Under the pieces are notes generated by a model, which did not search any database, was not told where the DNA came from, and saw only the letters and a program-made list of their open reading frames with translations. Shown here piece by piece: positions 33,816 through 42,583 of a stretch of DNA of 42,780 bases; the first letter of the stretch is position 1; every line of letters begins with the position of its first letter. The position numbers and the translations under genes are program-made. Source of the stretch: Thermodesulfovibrio sp. (GTDB taxonomy: Bacteria > Nitrospirota > Thermodesulfovibrionia > Thermodesulfovibrionales > UBA6898); contig PNOC01000028.1 in the NCBI GenBank assembly GCA_013824615.1, positions 1-42,780 of the forward strand. The letters run 5' to 3'.

Positions 33816-34648
33816 AATACGAGCGACACCCATATGTCGGCAATCACCTTATCAAAACATTTCAGTCCGCCCGCCTCCATTCGGATGATGACTTCATCCT
33901 CCTGCCCGAGCATAATGCCCGAAAGCAGGACAATGCCCGTGTCTTTGAGGCGAGCCCCGATTTCAGGGACTATCGAGATGATGATCTCGGAAAGCAGGTT
34001 CGCTGCAATGAAGTCAAAGGTGCCTTCGGCAACGGTTATGCCGCCCTCCCTGATCGTGACGTTGTCCAGCCGGTTCAGACTGATGTTCCTCGGGGCCGCA
34101 TCGACCGCCAGGGGATCAATATCGACACCAACTACCTCTCTGAACCCGAGCTTGGAAGCGCAGATGGCAAGAATCCCGGTGCCGGTGCCAACATCAAGAA
34201 ACCGGTCCTTGGCGCGATGGTCCATATAGCGCTTGATCAGCAGCAGGCAGCTCTGCGTTGTATGGTGGTGCCCCGTCCCGAAGACCATCCCGGCGTCTAT
34301 AACAAGGTTGATGCGGTCAGGCTGTTCTGTCTCCCAGGACGGCAGTATCAGAAAGGTACCGGCCACATCTATTGGCTTAATATTCTTTTTCCATACCTCG
34401 TTCCAGTCCTTGTCCGGGAGGTTCACGCATTCAAACGTAAAGTCAGGGTCCAGGCCCGACTCTTTCAATACTTCCCTGAAGGCCAGCAGTTCTTCCGTCA
34501 GCTTGACAACCTCCACCTTGTCATCGAAATAGGCAATGATCCTTTCCTCCAGATCAGTTACACCGAGGCAGCCCATCCCGGTCAGCCGGTTTACAAGGGC
34601 ATCCCTGGATTCATTCGGCACAGTAATAGTAATTTCGTAATAGGTCAC
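33773..34648 (-). CDS. prmA: Ribosomal protein L11 methyltransferase
   Basis: SAM-dependent methyltransferase that trimethylates ribosomal protein L11, 291 residues. The N-terminal substrate-recognition domain (about 1-95) precedes AGMVFGTGHHHTTQSCLLLI, the conserved GTGxHxTT segment. SAM motif I is RFLDVGTGTGILAICASKLG, then GVDIDPLAV, and the NPPY-like motif appears as ANLL in FIAANLLSEII. GTG start at 34648 with GAGGAG 6 nt upstream. The last nine or so residues come from a repeat cluster and are probably dispensable. It precedes thrS on the same strand but thrS has its own promoter. Confidence 0.95.
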   Translation of the reverse strand: MTYYEITITVPNESRDALVNRLTGMGCLGVTDLEERIIAYFDDKVEVVKLTEELLAFREVLKESGLDPDFTFECVNLPDKDWNEVWKKNIKPIDVAGTFLILPSWETEQPDRINLVIDAGMVFGTGHHHTTQSCLLLIKRYMDHRAKDRFLDVGTGTGILAICASKLGFREVVGVDIDPLAVDAAPRNISLNRLDNVTIREGGITVAEGTFDFIAANLLSEIIISIVPEIGARLKDTGIVLLSGIMLGQEDEVIIRMEAGGLKCFDKVIADIWVSLVFRPAANTGEQAKAG

Positions 34649-34690
34649 TGTATTCTCCTCAATTACACTATATATATTTATTATTTCCCT

Positions 34691-34719
34691 ATCATATCGT
34701 GATCAACAAAAAGAGTAAA
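34691..34719 (-). promoter_or_regulatory. Putative prmA promoter
   Basis: On the minus strand TTTACT (34719-34714), a 17-bp spacer and TATGAT (34696-34691), about 43 bp before the GTG start. The -35 is a partial match and the -10 a good one. Confidence 0.45.
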
Positions 34720-34730
34720 GCAAAGCAGCT

Positions 34731-34905
34731 GGCAGGCTAGCAAGGACTACAAGCTCAAAAGCTTCAGACCGGTAAATAATTCCCCGATTCGCCTGACAGC
34801 TGATTTTCCCAAAAGTTTGCCAGCTTTCGTTCGGTTGTATGGCCTGTTGGCTTGCGTGTATTCGCTTGCCGCCTGCTGCTTATGTTCGCTTGTATGCACT
34901 TTATG
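34731..34905. repeat. Degenerate short-repeat cluster between prmA and the rluA-type gene
   Basis: A run of related words such as GGCTTGCGTGTATTCGCTTG, GCCTGCTGCTTATG and TTCGCTTGTATGCACTT. Read on one strand these match the words in the cluster beyond prmA; TTGTATGCACTT (34890-34901) differs by one base from the reverse complement of AAGCGCATACAA. AGCCTGCCAGCT (minus strand near 34735) also recurs near 31080. No protein is evident in the 270-bp gap. Confidence 0.45.
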
Positions 34906-34918
34906 ACATAATAACAAC

Positions 34919-35752
34919 ATGGAACCATTTACAAAAAAAGCAACCGTACAGAAGGGCGATCCTCTGGGGGCAGCCGATTTTCTCGTTGCTGCCTCCGGAC
35001 TTTCGAAAACAAAAATCAAGGACGCGATGAACAAGGGCGCTGTTTGGATCAAGAGGAGCAAGGGAAAGCTCAACAGGCTGCGGACAGCGACTGCATCCCT
35101 CAGGCCCGGAGACCAACTCGAACTCTACTATGACCCTGAACTACTCGCAAAAAAACCTCCGGTTGCACACCGATTGGCCGACCGACAGAATTACAGTATC
35201 TGGTTGAAGCCCGCTGGGCTTCTTGCCCAGGGAACGATGTATGGGGACCACTGCAGCCTCATGCGGCAGGCAGACCTCTTCTTCGGAGTTCAAAGGGAAA
35301 TATTCCTGGTGCACCGCCTCGACCGTGAGGCTGCGGGACTGATGGTCCTTGCGCATAGCAGTCAGGCGGCAGCCGCGTTCTCAGAGATATTCAGAAACAA
35401 TCTGATTGTCAAGAAATACCGCACCGAGGTGCGCGGGGACCTTCGCAGTAAGGCCCCCAAGGGTACCATAGACCTTCCGCTTGACAACAAACCGGCAGTC
35501 ACCGAGTATGCGGTCGAGTCTTACAATGAAAACACCAACACGTCCCTGGTCAGGGTAATTATAAAAACCGGGCGACTGCACCAGATCAGGCGTCATTTTG
35601 AAATGATCGGCTTTCCGGTCATAGGAGACCCCCGCTATGGAAAGGACAACAAAAATATCGGCGGGATGAGGCTCGAAGCGGTCTCTCTCTCCTTCAGATG
35701 CCCTTTCCTGAGAAAAGAGGTCGAATACAGGATTCCGGACAAGCCGGAATAA
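34919..35752 (+). CDS. RluA-family 23S rRNA-type pseudouridine synthase
   Basis: Pseudouridine synthase of 277 residues. An N-terminal S4-like domain (about 15-70, DFLVAASGLSKTKIKDAMNK) precedes the catalytic domain. The signature VHRLDREAAGLMVLA contains the catalytic D135. The later motifs GRLHQIRRHFEMIGFPVIGD and LPLDNKPAVTEY-like segments are also standard. The target uridine cannot be deduced. ATG at 34919 lacks a Shine-Dalgarno, and CATAAT lies only 6 nt upstream, so the mRNA may be leaderless. A 7-bp hairpin (ATTCCGG/CCGGAAT) covers its final codons and could be a weak terminator. Confidence 0.93.
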   Translation: MEPFTKKATVQKGDPLGAADFLVAASGLSKTKIKDAMNKGAVWIKRSKGKLNRLRTATASLRPGDQLELYYDPELLAKKPPVAHRLADRQNYSIWLKPAGLLAQGTMYGDHCSLMRQADLFFGVQREIFLVHRLDREAAGLMVLAHSSQAAAAFSEIFRNNLIVKKYRTEVRGDLRSKAPKGTIDLPLDNKPAVTEYAVESYNENTNTSLVRVIIKTGRLHQIRRHFEMIGFPVIGDPRYGKDNKNIGGMRLEAVSLSFRCPFLRKEVEYRIPDKPE

Positions 35753-35782
35753 CATAGTTAAGGTATTAACTTGTCGGCTTAA

Positions 35783-37255
35783 TCAAGAACTGTGAACAGG
35801 AACCTCAGTCTTTGAGGCAGGCAACTCGGCTTTGACCTGTTTCCGGGCGAAAGAATGCATCACATCTGAAAGGGCGTTCAATAACTCGGTTGAACAAAGG
35901 AAGCCTTCACCGTCCATCTCCTTGGTAATATCAATGCAGCCGAGGCAGCCGCCCTCCCCGACAATCGGAAGAGACAGGGCAAGAGGCCTTCCGTCTTCGC
36001 TGATGTTTTCACTGCTGTATTCAAAAAAAGGCTCAACAGGATCGTGGGCATAGAAGTAGATTCTTGCGGTAGAAAAAGTATACAGTTCCATCAGATGCCG
36101 GATATGATTCTTCAATTCATCGAGGGAATGGGACTTCGTCGCGTCATGCCTGAACCGCTTGATAATAAAATTGTAGTACTTGCGTTTTCTGTTCAGTTCG
36201 AAGTTGCGTTTCATCTCCCTCACAATAGGAACGAATTCTACATACCCCAAAAGTCTCAGGCCAAACACTGCGAAAAGGACTATAAAAACAAACCCGAAAA
36301 AGATACTGTTAAGCTGCTGACTGATCGAAAGCAGAGCCATAAGCATGACAAAAATATTGATGGCATATATGACAATAAGGACCATCTTTTTTGACAGGCC
36401 TTTTTCGAGCAGCTTGTGGTGGATATGTTCCTTGTCAGCCAGCCCCAGAGGTACACCCCGGTAATACCGGCGCAATACAGCATACGCCATATCCACGAGC
36501 GGCACACTAAACGCAAGAATCGGAACCATGACCGCTGCCAGAGCGGTCGCCTTATGCGAGGACATTATCGAGGTAGCGCCAAGAAAAAAACCGATAAAAA
36601 GGCTGCCCGCATCACCCATGAAGATCGAGGCAGGAGGAAAATTATAGATCAGAAAACCGCAGAGCGCGCCCATCAGGATGATCAGAGCAAGCTGCAGATG
36701 GACTTCACCGCCGGATATGTAAAAAAAAGTGGCTGCGATGAAGATTGCCGACCCCGCGGCCAGACCGTCCAACCCGTCTATGAGGTTAATGGCATTTGTA
36801 ATCACTATCATCCAGATTACGGTCACCGGGAGACTCATCCAACCCAATAGGATTTTGCTACCGAAGGGATTGTTAATCGCCTCGATGCGTATGCCCCAGG
36901 CATAGATGATCAGGGCGGCCGCAATCTCGGCAATCAGCTTGTGGCTTACCCGAGCGCCCTTTATGTCATCGTACAGACCGATCAGAACGATAACAACTGA
37001 CCCGAATACCACTCCGATAAAGACGTCGTGGAAATGGTCCCACTCTCCCCGGTAGAGAGAAAACATCGTCGTAACAAAAAAAGCGATATAAAAACCGATG
37101 CCGCCGAGCCGCGGAATAATGCCGGTATGCACCCGCCTGCCCGTGCCTTTATCGACCGCACCGGTCATAAAAGACACAGGACGCATCAACGGAACGAGAA
37201 TTGACGAAAGAATAAGTGCTGCTGCGAAATAAGAAAAATACTGGCTGAGCCCCAT
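35783..37255 (-). CDS. WecA/TagO-type polyprenyl-phosphate GlcNAc-1-P transferase with GAF-like tail
   Basis: Membrane enzyme that loads a sugar-1-phosphate onto undecaprenyl phosphate to begin O-antigen, enterobacterial common antigen-like or other polysaccharide synthesis. 490 residues with about 10-11 helices. MraY/WecA motifs: YDD (95-97), NAINLIDGLDGLAAGSA (154-170), FMGDAGSLFIG (212-222) and HIHH (277-280). Normal length is about 320-370; here residues 345-490 form a soluble extension resembling a GAF domain (LSLPIVGEGGCLGCIDITKE; LCSTELLNALSDVMHSFARK). ATG with GGGGAGG upstream. The exact sugar is unknown. Confidence 0.9.
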   Translation of the reverse strand: MGLSQYFSYFAAALILSSILVPLMRPVSFMTGAVDKGTGRRVHTGIIPRLGGIGFYIAFFVTTMFSLYRGEWDHFHDVFIGVVFGSVVIVLIGLYDDIKGARVSHKLIAEIAAALIIYAWGIRIEAINNPFGSKILLGWMSLPVTVIWMIVITNAINLIDGLDGLAAGSAIFIAATFFYISGGEVHLQLALIILMGALCGFLIYNFPPASIFMGDAGSLFIGFFLGATSIMSSHKATALAAVMVPILAFSVPLVDMAYAVLRRYYRGVPLGLADKEHIHHKLLEKGLSKKMVLIVIYAINIFVMLMALLSISQQLNSIFFGFVFIVLFAVFGLRLLGYVEFVPIVREMKRNFELNRKRKYYNFIIKRFRHDATKSHSLDELKNHIRHLMELYTFSTARIYFYAHDPVEPFFEYSSENISEDGRPLALSLPIVGEGGCLGCIDITKEMDGEGFLCSTELLNALSDVMHSFARKQVKAELPASKTEVPVHSS

Positions 37256-37306
37256 CGGCTTAACGACCTCCCCTGCATTGCGATTCCCCTGATAATGCCT
37301 ATCGTT

Positions 37307-37335
37307 AGTTTAATACTTCAGCGGGTTTTTTGCAA
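37307..37335 (-). promoter_or_regulatory. Sigma-70-type promoter for the WecA-type gene
   Basis: On the minus strand TTGCAA (37335-37330), a 17-bp spacer and TAAACT (37312-37307), about 52 bp before the ATG. It lies in the 158-bp gap after the DUF218 gene, which otherwise shows nothing recognisable. Confidence 0.5.
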
Positions 37336-37413
37336 TTATAATTTTATACGCAAATGCGAAATCTCAACTCTTGCCAGGCGGCTGCCTGATCTCCGGTACA
37401 TGGCCGACTTCAG

Positions 37414-38040
37414 TCAGGACCCTGTTTTTTCAGGCTGTGCGGCAAGACCTGTCCCATAAACCAGCAGGTAATACAGAAGTTTCTTGTATTCACTGAGGAC
37501 AAAGTCACGGGATGTTTTGATCCTCCACCAGTACTCTGCATTCCACCATGAAGCAGAGGTTGCAACAAGGGTGAACGTCATACCGGTCTCCCTGATGACC
37601 TGCCGCCAGGTCCAGCTGACGCGTCTCATATGAGGAGGATCAGTAACAATAAGCACATGCTTCCACCCCCTGGCCTGCATCAGCTTCAACGAGTTGACTG
37701 CCTCTTCATAAGTATTATTCGAATCCAAGTCGAAAAATATATTCTCCTTCCGGGCACCACTGCGCATAAACTCCTGCTGCCTTTCTTTTTTGCCGATCGG
37801 CCGGATAATAAGAACATTCTTGACATGGCCCTGCCTGAAAACGTCCAACGCCCTTGCAACGCGGGCCTCTCCATTACCTCCCAGAGCTATAACCGCATCA
37901 GCCTTTTCAGGAATACCGGCCTGAGAGGAGAGGTAAAACCCGGCACTGCAAAACAGCACCGTCACGATGGACAGCAGGCCGCCGAGTATTAACGTACCAT
38001 ACAGATAACTGAGAACCCTTTTCAGGCGATTGCGTTTCAT
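37414..38040 (-). CDS. DUF218 (YdcF/SanA-like) membrane protein
   Basis: Protein of 208 residues with one N-terminal helix (about 9-35) and a DUF218 domain (about 45-190). Family motifs: ADAVIALGGNGEARVARALD, NVLIIRPIGK, DSNNTYEEAVNSLKLMQARG and HVLIVTDPPHMRRVSWTWRQ. Members such as SanA, ElyC and YdcF are linked to envelope integrity and polyprenyl-carrier metabolism, which fits the neighbouring WecA-type transferase on the same strand. No enzyme activity can be assigned. ATG at 38040 with AAGG upstream; divergent from nifU. Confidence 0.9.
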   Translation of the reverse strand: MKRNRLKRVLSYLYGTLILGGLLSIVTVLFCSAGFYLSSQAGIPEKADAVIALGGNGEARVARALDVFRQGHVKNVLIIRPIGKKERQQEFMRSGARKENIFFDLDSNNTYEEAVNSLKLMQARGWKHVLIVTDPPHMRRVSWTWRQVIRETGMTFTLVATSASWWNAEYWWRIKTSRDFVLSEYKKLLYYLLVYGTGLAAQPEKTGS

Positions 38041-38227
38041 TCCCTTGAACCTTATCCCCCAGCTTAATGACAGGCTATTCCGGCCAGGCGTACTTCCTGC
38101 TTATCAGTTTTCATCGAAGCACCCTTAAAAACTACCCGAGGTCATATTACGCTGGGGCAAACATTATTGTCAATCACCGTCATTGACCTCAATTGACTTG
38201 CTCTGATCACTGTGCAACAATGGGCTT

Positions 38228-39061
38228 ATGTGGGAGTACACGGATAAGGTAAAAGAGACCTTCCTCAAACCGAAAAATGTCGGGGAGATCAAGAACGCTG
38301 ACGCAGTCGGAGAGGTGGGCAGTATCATCTGCGGGGATGCGCTTAAGCTCTACCTTAAGATCGATAGGGAAAGCGGAATGATAACGGACGCAAAATTTCA
38401 GACCTTCGGGTGTGCAAGTGCCATTGCTAGTTCGTCGGCACTAACCGAAATGGTCAGAGGGAAAACGCTTGATGAGGCCCTGCAACTCACGAATCAGGAC
38501 ATAGCAGATTATCTCGGAGGTCTCCCTGACCAGAAGATGCACTGTTCGGTCATGGGAAGAGAGGCACTTGAGACGGCAATTTCCGCTTACCGGGGGGGGG
38601 CCGTGCCTGTGAAGGAAGAGGGAAAGGTCATCTGCAAATGTTTTGACGTTACTGAAGAGAAGATACGGAAAGTCGCTCTGGAAAACCGCCTGACAACGGT
38701 TGATGAAATCACTAATTTCACCAAGGCCGGAGGCGGTTGCGGGGAATGCAAAGCCAATATCGAGATAATTCTCCGGGACATCTGGCCGCTAAAGCTCCCT
38801 GAAAAGACTACCAAAGAGAAAAAGCTGACAAATCTGCAGAAAATAGCCCTGATACAGGAAGTCATTGAGAGTCAAATCAGGCCTGGCCTGCAGGCGGACA
38901 ATGGGGATGTTGAACTGGTTGATGTCGAGGGAAACAGGGTGGTCATTGCTTTGAGGGGCCTTTGCACCGGCTGTGCCATGTCCGGCGTCACCGTAAGGGC
39001 GATGAGGGACAAACTCAGAGAACTGGTGGCTGACAATATTGAAGTCGAGGTTCAGGCGTGA
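38228..39061 (+). CDS. nifU: Fe-S cluster scaffold NifU (three-domain)
   Basis: Full-length NifU of 277 residues. The IscU-like domain has C35 (IICGDALK), C62 (FGCASA) and C106 (MHCSVMG). The central BFD-like [2Fe-2S] domain has CKC (136-138) and GGGCGEC (168-174). The C-terminal NifU/Nfu domain has CTGC (246-249). It assembles Fe-S clusters from sulfur supplied by the cysteine desulfurase encoded next. The G8 run at 38592-38599 is within frame. No clear Shine-Dalgarno is visible. No nitrogenase genes are in the window, so this is probably a housekeeping or stress Fe-S system as in several anaerobes. Confidence 0.96.
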   Translation: MWEYTDKVKETFLKPKNVGEIKNADAVGEVGSIICGDALKLYLKIDRESGMITDAKFQTFGCASAIASSSALTEMVRGKTLDEALQLTNQDIADYLGGLPDQKMHCSVMGREALETAISAYRGGAVPVKEEGKVICKCFDVTEEKIRKVALENRLTTVDEITNFTKAGGGCGECKANIEIILRDIWPLKLPEKTTKEKKLTNLQKIALIQEVIESQIRPGLQADNGDVELVDVEGNRVVIALRGLCTGCAMSGVTVRAMRDKLRELVADNIEVEVQA

Positions 39062-40239
39062 GCATTACCTACCTCGATAGCAACGCGACAACACAAACCG
39101 CGCCGGAGGTCCTGGAGGCGATGAGGCCTTTTCTTGCAGACCTCTACGGTAATCCTTCAAGCATGCATACTTTTGGCGGGCAGGTCCATCGCAGAATCGA
39201 GGAGGCTCGGTCGCAGGTGGCACGGCTTATCAACGCCGACCCTGCAGAAATCATTTTCACGAGTTGCGGAACCGAAAGCGATAATACGGCTCTCATGACT
39301 GCGGTCGAGACCAATCCACGAAAGAAACATATTATTACCACCAGGGTCGAACATCCTGCAGTCCTGAACTTCTGTCATCATCTCGGCAGAAAAGGTTTCC
39401 GGATAACCTATCTGCCTGTCGGCGGGAATGGAGAAATCGACCCGGACCTCCTCCTGAAATCGGTCGACGATGAGACCACTCTGGTTTCGGTCATGTACGC
39501 CAATAACGAAACAGGTGTCATCTTCCCTATCGAGGAGATCGCCGGAAGACTTGCTGACCGGGGTATTATGTTCCATACCGATGCGGTCCAGGCCGTCGGG
39601 AAAATTCCGGTCAATGTCAGAGATACGAGCATCGACATGCTCTCTCTGTCCGGACACAAAATCCATGCTCCAAAAGGCATCGGCGCCCTCTATGTAAGAA
39701 AGGGAAGAAGGTTTCATTCCTATATCATCGGAGGCCACCAGGAACACGGCAGAAGGGCCGGCACTGAAAATGTGGCCTCGATCATCGGGTTTGGAAAGGC
39801 AGCAGAACTTGCGCTGACAACACTTGAAGAAGAAAAGACATCTGTCAGCAGGCTTCGCGACAGACTCGAACAGGGACTGCTGGCATCGTGTCCGGATGCC
39901 AGGGTGAACGGCGATACTGCACACCGGTTGCCGAATACGACGAACATAAGCTTTGAATACATCGAAGGTGAAGCTATCCTGCTGAGACTCGATGAGTACG
40001 GAATCTGCGCATCATCGGGCTCCGCCTGCTCCTCGGGCTCGCTGGAACCTTCACATGTCCTGCGCGCCATGGGAATACCCTATACCGCAGTGCATGGTTC
40101 GATAAGATTTTCACTCAGCCGGTATACAACTGAACAGGAGATTGACCGCGTTATAGGTTTGATGCCGGGCATTGTAAAAGAACTCAGGGAACTCTCGCCG
40201 TTCGGAAGAGACGGGGTGACCGGCCCCAAGCAGAAATAA
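39058..40239 (+). CDS. nifS: Cysteine desulfurase (NifS/IscS family)
   Basis: PLP enzyme of 393 residues that removes sulfur from cysteine for cluster assembly. It opens YLDSNATTQTAPEVLEAM (family start), with THxx-type GTESDNTAL, HTDAVQAVGK, PLP lysine K201 in SLSGHKIHAPKG, and active-site C324 in SSGSACSSGSLEPSHVL. GTG start at 39058 overlaps the nifU stop as GTGA, so the scaffold and sulfur donor are translated together. The family split between NifS and IscS rests on the adjacent NifU. Confidence 0.95.
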   Translation: MSITYLDSNATTQTAPEVLEAMRPFLADLYGNPSSMHTFGGQVHRRIEEARSQVARLINADPAEIIFTSCGTESDNTALMTAVETNPRKKHIITTRVEHPAVLNFCHHLGRKGFRITYLPVGGNGEIDPDLLLKSVDDETTLVSVMYANNETGVIFPIEEIAGRLADRGIMFHTDAVQAVGKIPVNVRDTSIDMLSLSGHKIHAPKGIGALYVRKGRRFHSYIIGGHQEHGRRAGTENVASIIGFGKAAELALTTLEEEKTSVSRLRDRLEQGLLASCPDARVNGDTAHRLPNTTNISFEYIEGEAILLRLDEYGICASSGSACSSGSLEPSHVLRAMGIPYTAVHGSIRFSLSRYTTEQEIDRVIGLMPGIVKELRELSPFGRDGVTGPKQK

Positions 40240-40244
40240 TGCTC

Positions 40245-41051
40245 CTACTGGGCTGAGGGTTTTGTCTCCTCAACCGGAAGCTGACCGGTCCCCGGGCTAT
40301 CGTCTGCTGTCACGCCTTCATGTATCGCCTCATATTCAGGCACCACAATCCCCCGTTTCACCATAATGTTGTAGATCAGCCGCGACCGGTTTTGAACATA
40401 CTTTGACGAGCCGAGAGGATCGAACTTGCGCGGGTTCGGAAGCACTGAGGCAAGCCGGGCCGACTCCTCCGGATTGAGCATAGAGGCAGACTTGCCGTAG
40501 TAGTGCCGGGAAGCGGCCTCGATGCCGAAGATCCCCCGGTCGCCCCATTCAGCAACGTTCAGGTAGAGCTCGAGTATGCGTTTTTTGCTGATAACCTTCT
40601 CCATCCGGTAGGTGATGATAGCCTCTCTGAGTTTTCGGACAGGATTTTTTGAAGGAGACAGATAGAGGTTCTTGGTGAGCTGCTGGCTGATGGTGCTGCC
40701 GCCGAGTTTGAACTTCTTTTCTTTAATGTCCTTTTCTATGGCCTTCTGCATCGCCTCATAGTCAAAACCCTCGTGCTGCCAGAACTTATCGTCCTCACCT
40801 ATCAGCACCGCCTTGATCAGAAACGGTGAGACAGCACTCAGCGGTACCCACTTCTGATTAACCTTGTATTTCTTCCCCTCCCGCTCCCACTCACCTTCCC
40901 GGTATTTCATGAACGCGGACTTCTTCGGGTTCTCTTTCCGGAGAACTGATACATCAGGATAAACAAAGTTGAATCCGATAAAACCGGCAAGGCCGATAAA
41001 CAGGATGACGATAAACCTGGCTAAAAAGGATTTCTTTTTTTTCCTTGCCAT
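40245..41051 (-). CDS. mtgA: Monofunctional biosynthetic peptidoglycan transglycosylase
   Basis: GT51 glycosyltransferase that polymerises lipid II into glycan strands, 268 residues. Basic N-terminus, one helix (about 10-30), then the catalytic domain: AVLIGEDDKFWQHEGFDYEA with catalytic E86, GGSTISQQLTKNLYLSP, KKRILELYLNVAEWG, and LPNPRKFDP. No transpeptidase domain follows, so it is the MtgA type rather than PBP1. The C-terminal tail (about 240-268) is acidic and Pro-rich. It follows rmuC by 11 nt and converges on nifS. Confidence 0.95.
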   Translation of the reverse strand: MARKKKKSFLARFIVILFIGLAGFIGFNFVYPDVSVLRKENPKKSAFMKYREGEWEREGKKYKVNQKWVPLSAVSPFLIKAVLIGEDDKFWQHEGFDYEAMQKAIEKDIKEKKFKLGGSTISQQLTKNLYLSPSKNPVRKLREAIITYRMEKVISKKRILELYLNVAEWGDRGIFGIEAASRHYYGKSASMLNPEESARLASVLPNPRKFDPLGSSKYVQNRSRLIYNIMVKRGIVVPEYEAIHEGVTADDSPGTGQLPVEETKPSAQ

Positions 41052-41062
41052 AGGTCCCGGGC

Positions 41063-42472
41063 TCAGAGAAGGGACTGATCGGTGAGAGGCAGGTCTGTCA
41101 GGGGCTGAGTCTCTTCATGCCCCAGGGCCTTCTGCTGCCGCAACTCCTCGATCTTCCGCAGCGGCTTTTCGAGCATATTGGTGCGCGTCGTGACAATTGT
41201 ATCATATTCTTTTTTTGCGGCGTCGAGCCTCTCGCCCATGAGCTTGAACTTGTCCTTGTACAGCGACCACTGCTTCGAGAATTCCGCAAGCAGCCGCAGT
41301 ATCTCGGAGGCGGTCCGCTCAAGATTAAAATTCTCGACAGCCTGCCTGATGACTGCAAGCACCGCATACAGCGTAAATGGCGAGCAGAGGATGACCTTTT
41401 GTTTCAGGGCCTCGTCCATGATCAGCCGGTCCGACTCGTTGATAAAGCCATAGACCTGTTCGTTCGGGACAAAGAGGATCACATAATCAACCGTGTTTTC
41501 AGCCGGATTAATATAGTCCCTGGTCGTCACCTGTTTGATCATCAGCCGCATGTTCCTCAGGAGTTCTTCCTTATAACGCTTGCGATCGTGGTCGGACTGC
41601 GCATCGAGGTAATGTTGATAATTGTCCATCGGGAACTTGACGTCCATATTTATCTTGAGCCTGTTGGGGAGCAGGAAGGTATAATCCGGCCGGCCGGCGG
41701 CATGCTCCAGGGTCTTCTGCTTAATATAGTTAACGCCCTCGACCAGTCCGATCAGCCTAATGATGTCCTCTGCCATACGCTCGCCCCACTCCCCCCTCTT
41801 CTTGGAGCTTGCAAGGGCCTGTTTGAGGTGATCGGTCGTGGTATTGAGTTTGCTGGTGACCTCTTCATGTTTCTGTATCAGGGCCGCGACATGGGTAAGC
41901 TTGTCCCCGCTGTTTTTCCCGACCTCCTCGATCTTGCGCTGGACCTCGGCCAGAGTCTTGCCGATGTTCTCGATGTTCTGGTCGATTAGCTCCTTCTTGG
42001 TATCGAGCTCCTTTTTGCCCTCACTTGACTGGGACTTCATTTTTTCTTCAGCCAACTTTATGAATTCATCGGCATATTTCCTGAATTCGTCCGAGTTCTT
42101 CGCAAGGGCGTCATGCGAAAGAGCCTTGAACGTATCGCCTATCTTCTGCTCCATGACTGCGAAACGCTCAATCTCCTCTTTCAAGTGGCTCTGGGACTCC
42201 TCGAGTCTGGCCTTCAGCTGCCTCTCTGCATCGAGTTCATTCCTGAGAACGGCTATCTCCGCATCTCTGCCGGTGACCTGCATTCTTAGCTCAGCGGTTA
42301 TTGCCTCAGCACTCTTAGCCCTTCCCTCAAGCTCAGCGGACATTCCTGCGTGCTGCAACTGCAGGTCTGACATCTGACGTGCGTGTGACGCCCGAAGGCC
42401 TGCCCGTGAGGCGAACCAGGCAAGCAGTGCCCCGGCGATGAAGGCTGCGCTTATGTACACTATCGTCATCAT
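41063..42472 (-). CDS. rmuC: RmuC family protein
   Basis: Protein of 469 residues. An N-terminal helix (about 3-20, IVYISAAFIAGALLAWF) is followed by a long coiled coil (about 25-220), then the RmuC nuclease-like domain (about 225-420: KKRGEWGERMAEDIIRLIGL, RPDYTFLLPNRLKINMDVKF, VDYVILFVPNEQVYGFI, VILCSPFTLYAVLAVIRQA). RmuC limits recombination at short inverted repeats and has been tied to phage defence in some hosts; its chemistry is unsettled. ATG at 42472 with AAGGAG 6 nt upstream. First gene of a two-gene unit with mtgA, and divergent from the OsmC-like gene. Confidence 0.94.
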   Translation of the reverse strand: MMTIVYISAAFIAGALLAWFASRAGLRASHARQMSDLQLQHAGMSAELEGRAKSAEAITAELRMQVTGRDAEIAVLRNELDAERQLKARLEESQSHLKEEIERFAVMEQKIGDTFKALSHDALAKNSDEFRKYADEFIKLAEEKMKSQSSEGKKELDTKKELIDQNIENIGKTLAEVQRKIEEVGKNSGDKLTHVAALIQKHEEVTSKLNTTTDHLKQALASSKKRGEWGERMAEDIIRLIGLVEGVNYIKQKTLEHAAGRPDYTFLLPNRLKINMDVKFPMDNYQHYLDAQSDHDRKRYKEELLRNMRLMIKQVTTRDYINPAENTVDYVILFVPNEQVYGFINESDRLIMDEALKQKVILCSPFTLYAVLAVIRQAVENFNLERTASEILRLLAEFSKQWSLYKDKFKLMGERLDAAKKEYDTIVTTRTNMLEKPLRKIEELRQQKALGHEETQPLTDLPLTDQSLL

Positions 42473-42583
42473 ACAATTCTCCTTACGGCCTGTATTTTAC
42501 CCTATGCATCCTGACAAAAAACAGCCCTGATTCAGTTATAATTCATCGTCTTTTATAATTATATATTCTGGAGGTTATCTGAT

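Noticed and set aside
35732-35750. ATTCCGG/CCGGAAT hairpin at the end of the RluA-type gene as a terminator
   Set aside because: Good stem but no T tract; kept only as a remark.
38592-38599. Run of eight G in nifU as a phase-variation or frameshift site
   Set aside because: The frame is intact through all three NifU domains; a single G8 run is weak evidence of switching.
41117-41989. 290-codon plus-strand open frame
   Set aside because: Antisense to rmuC and lacking recognisable motifs.
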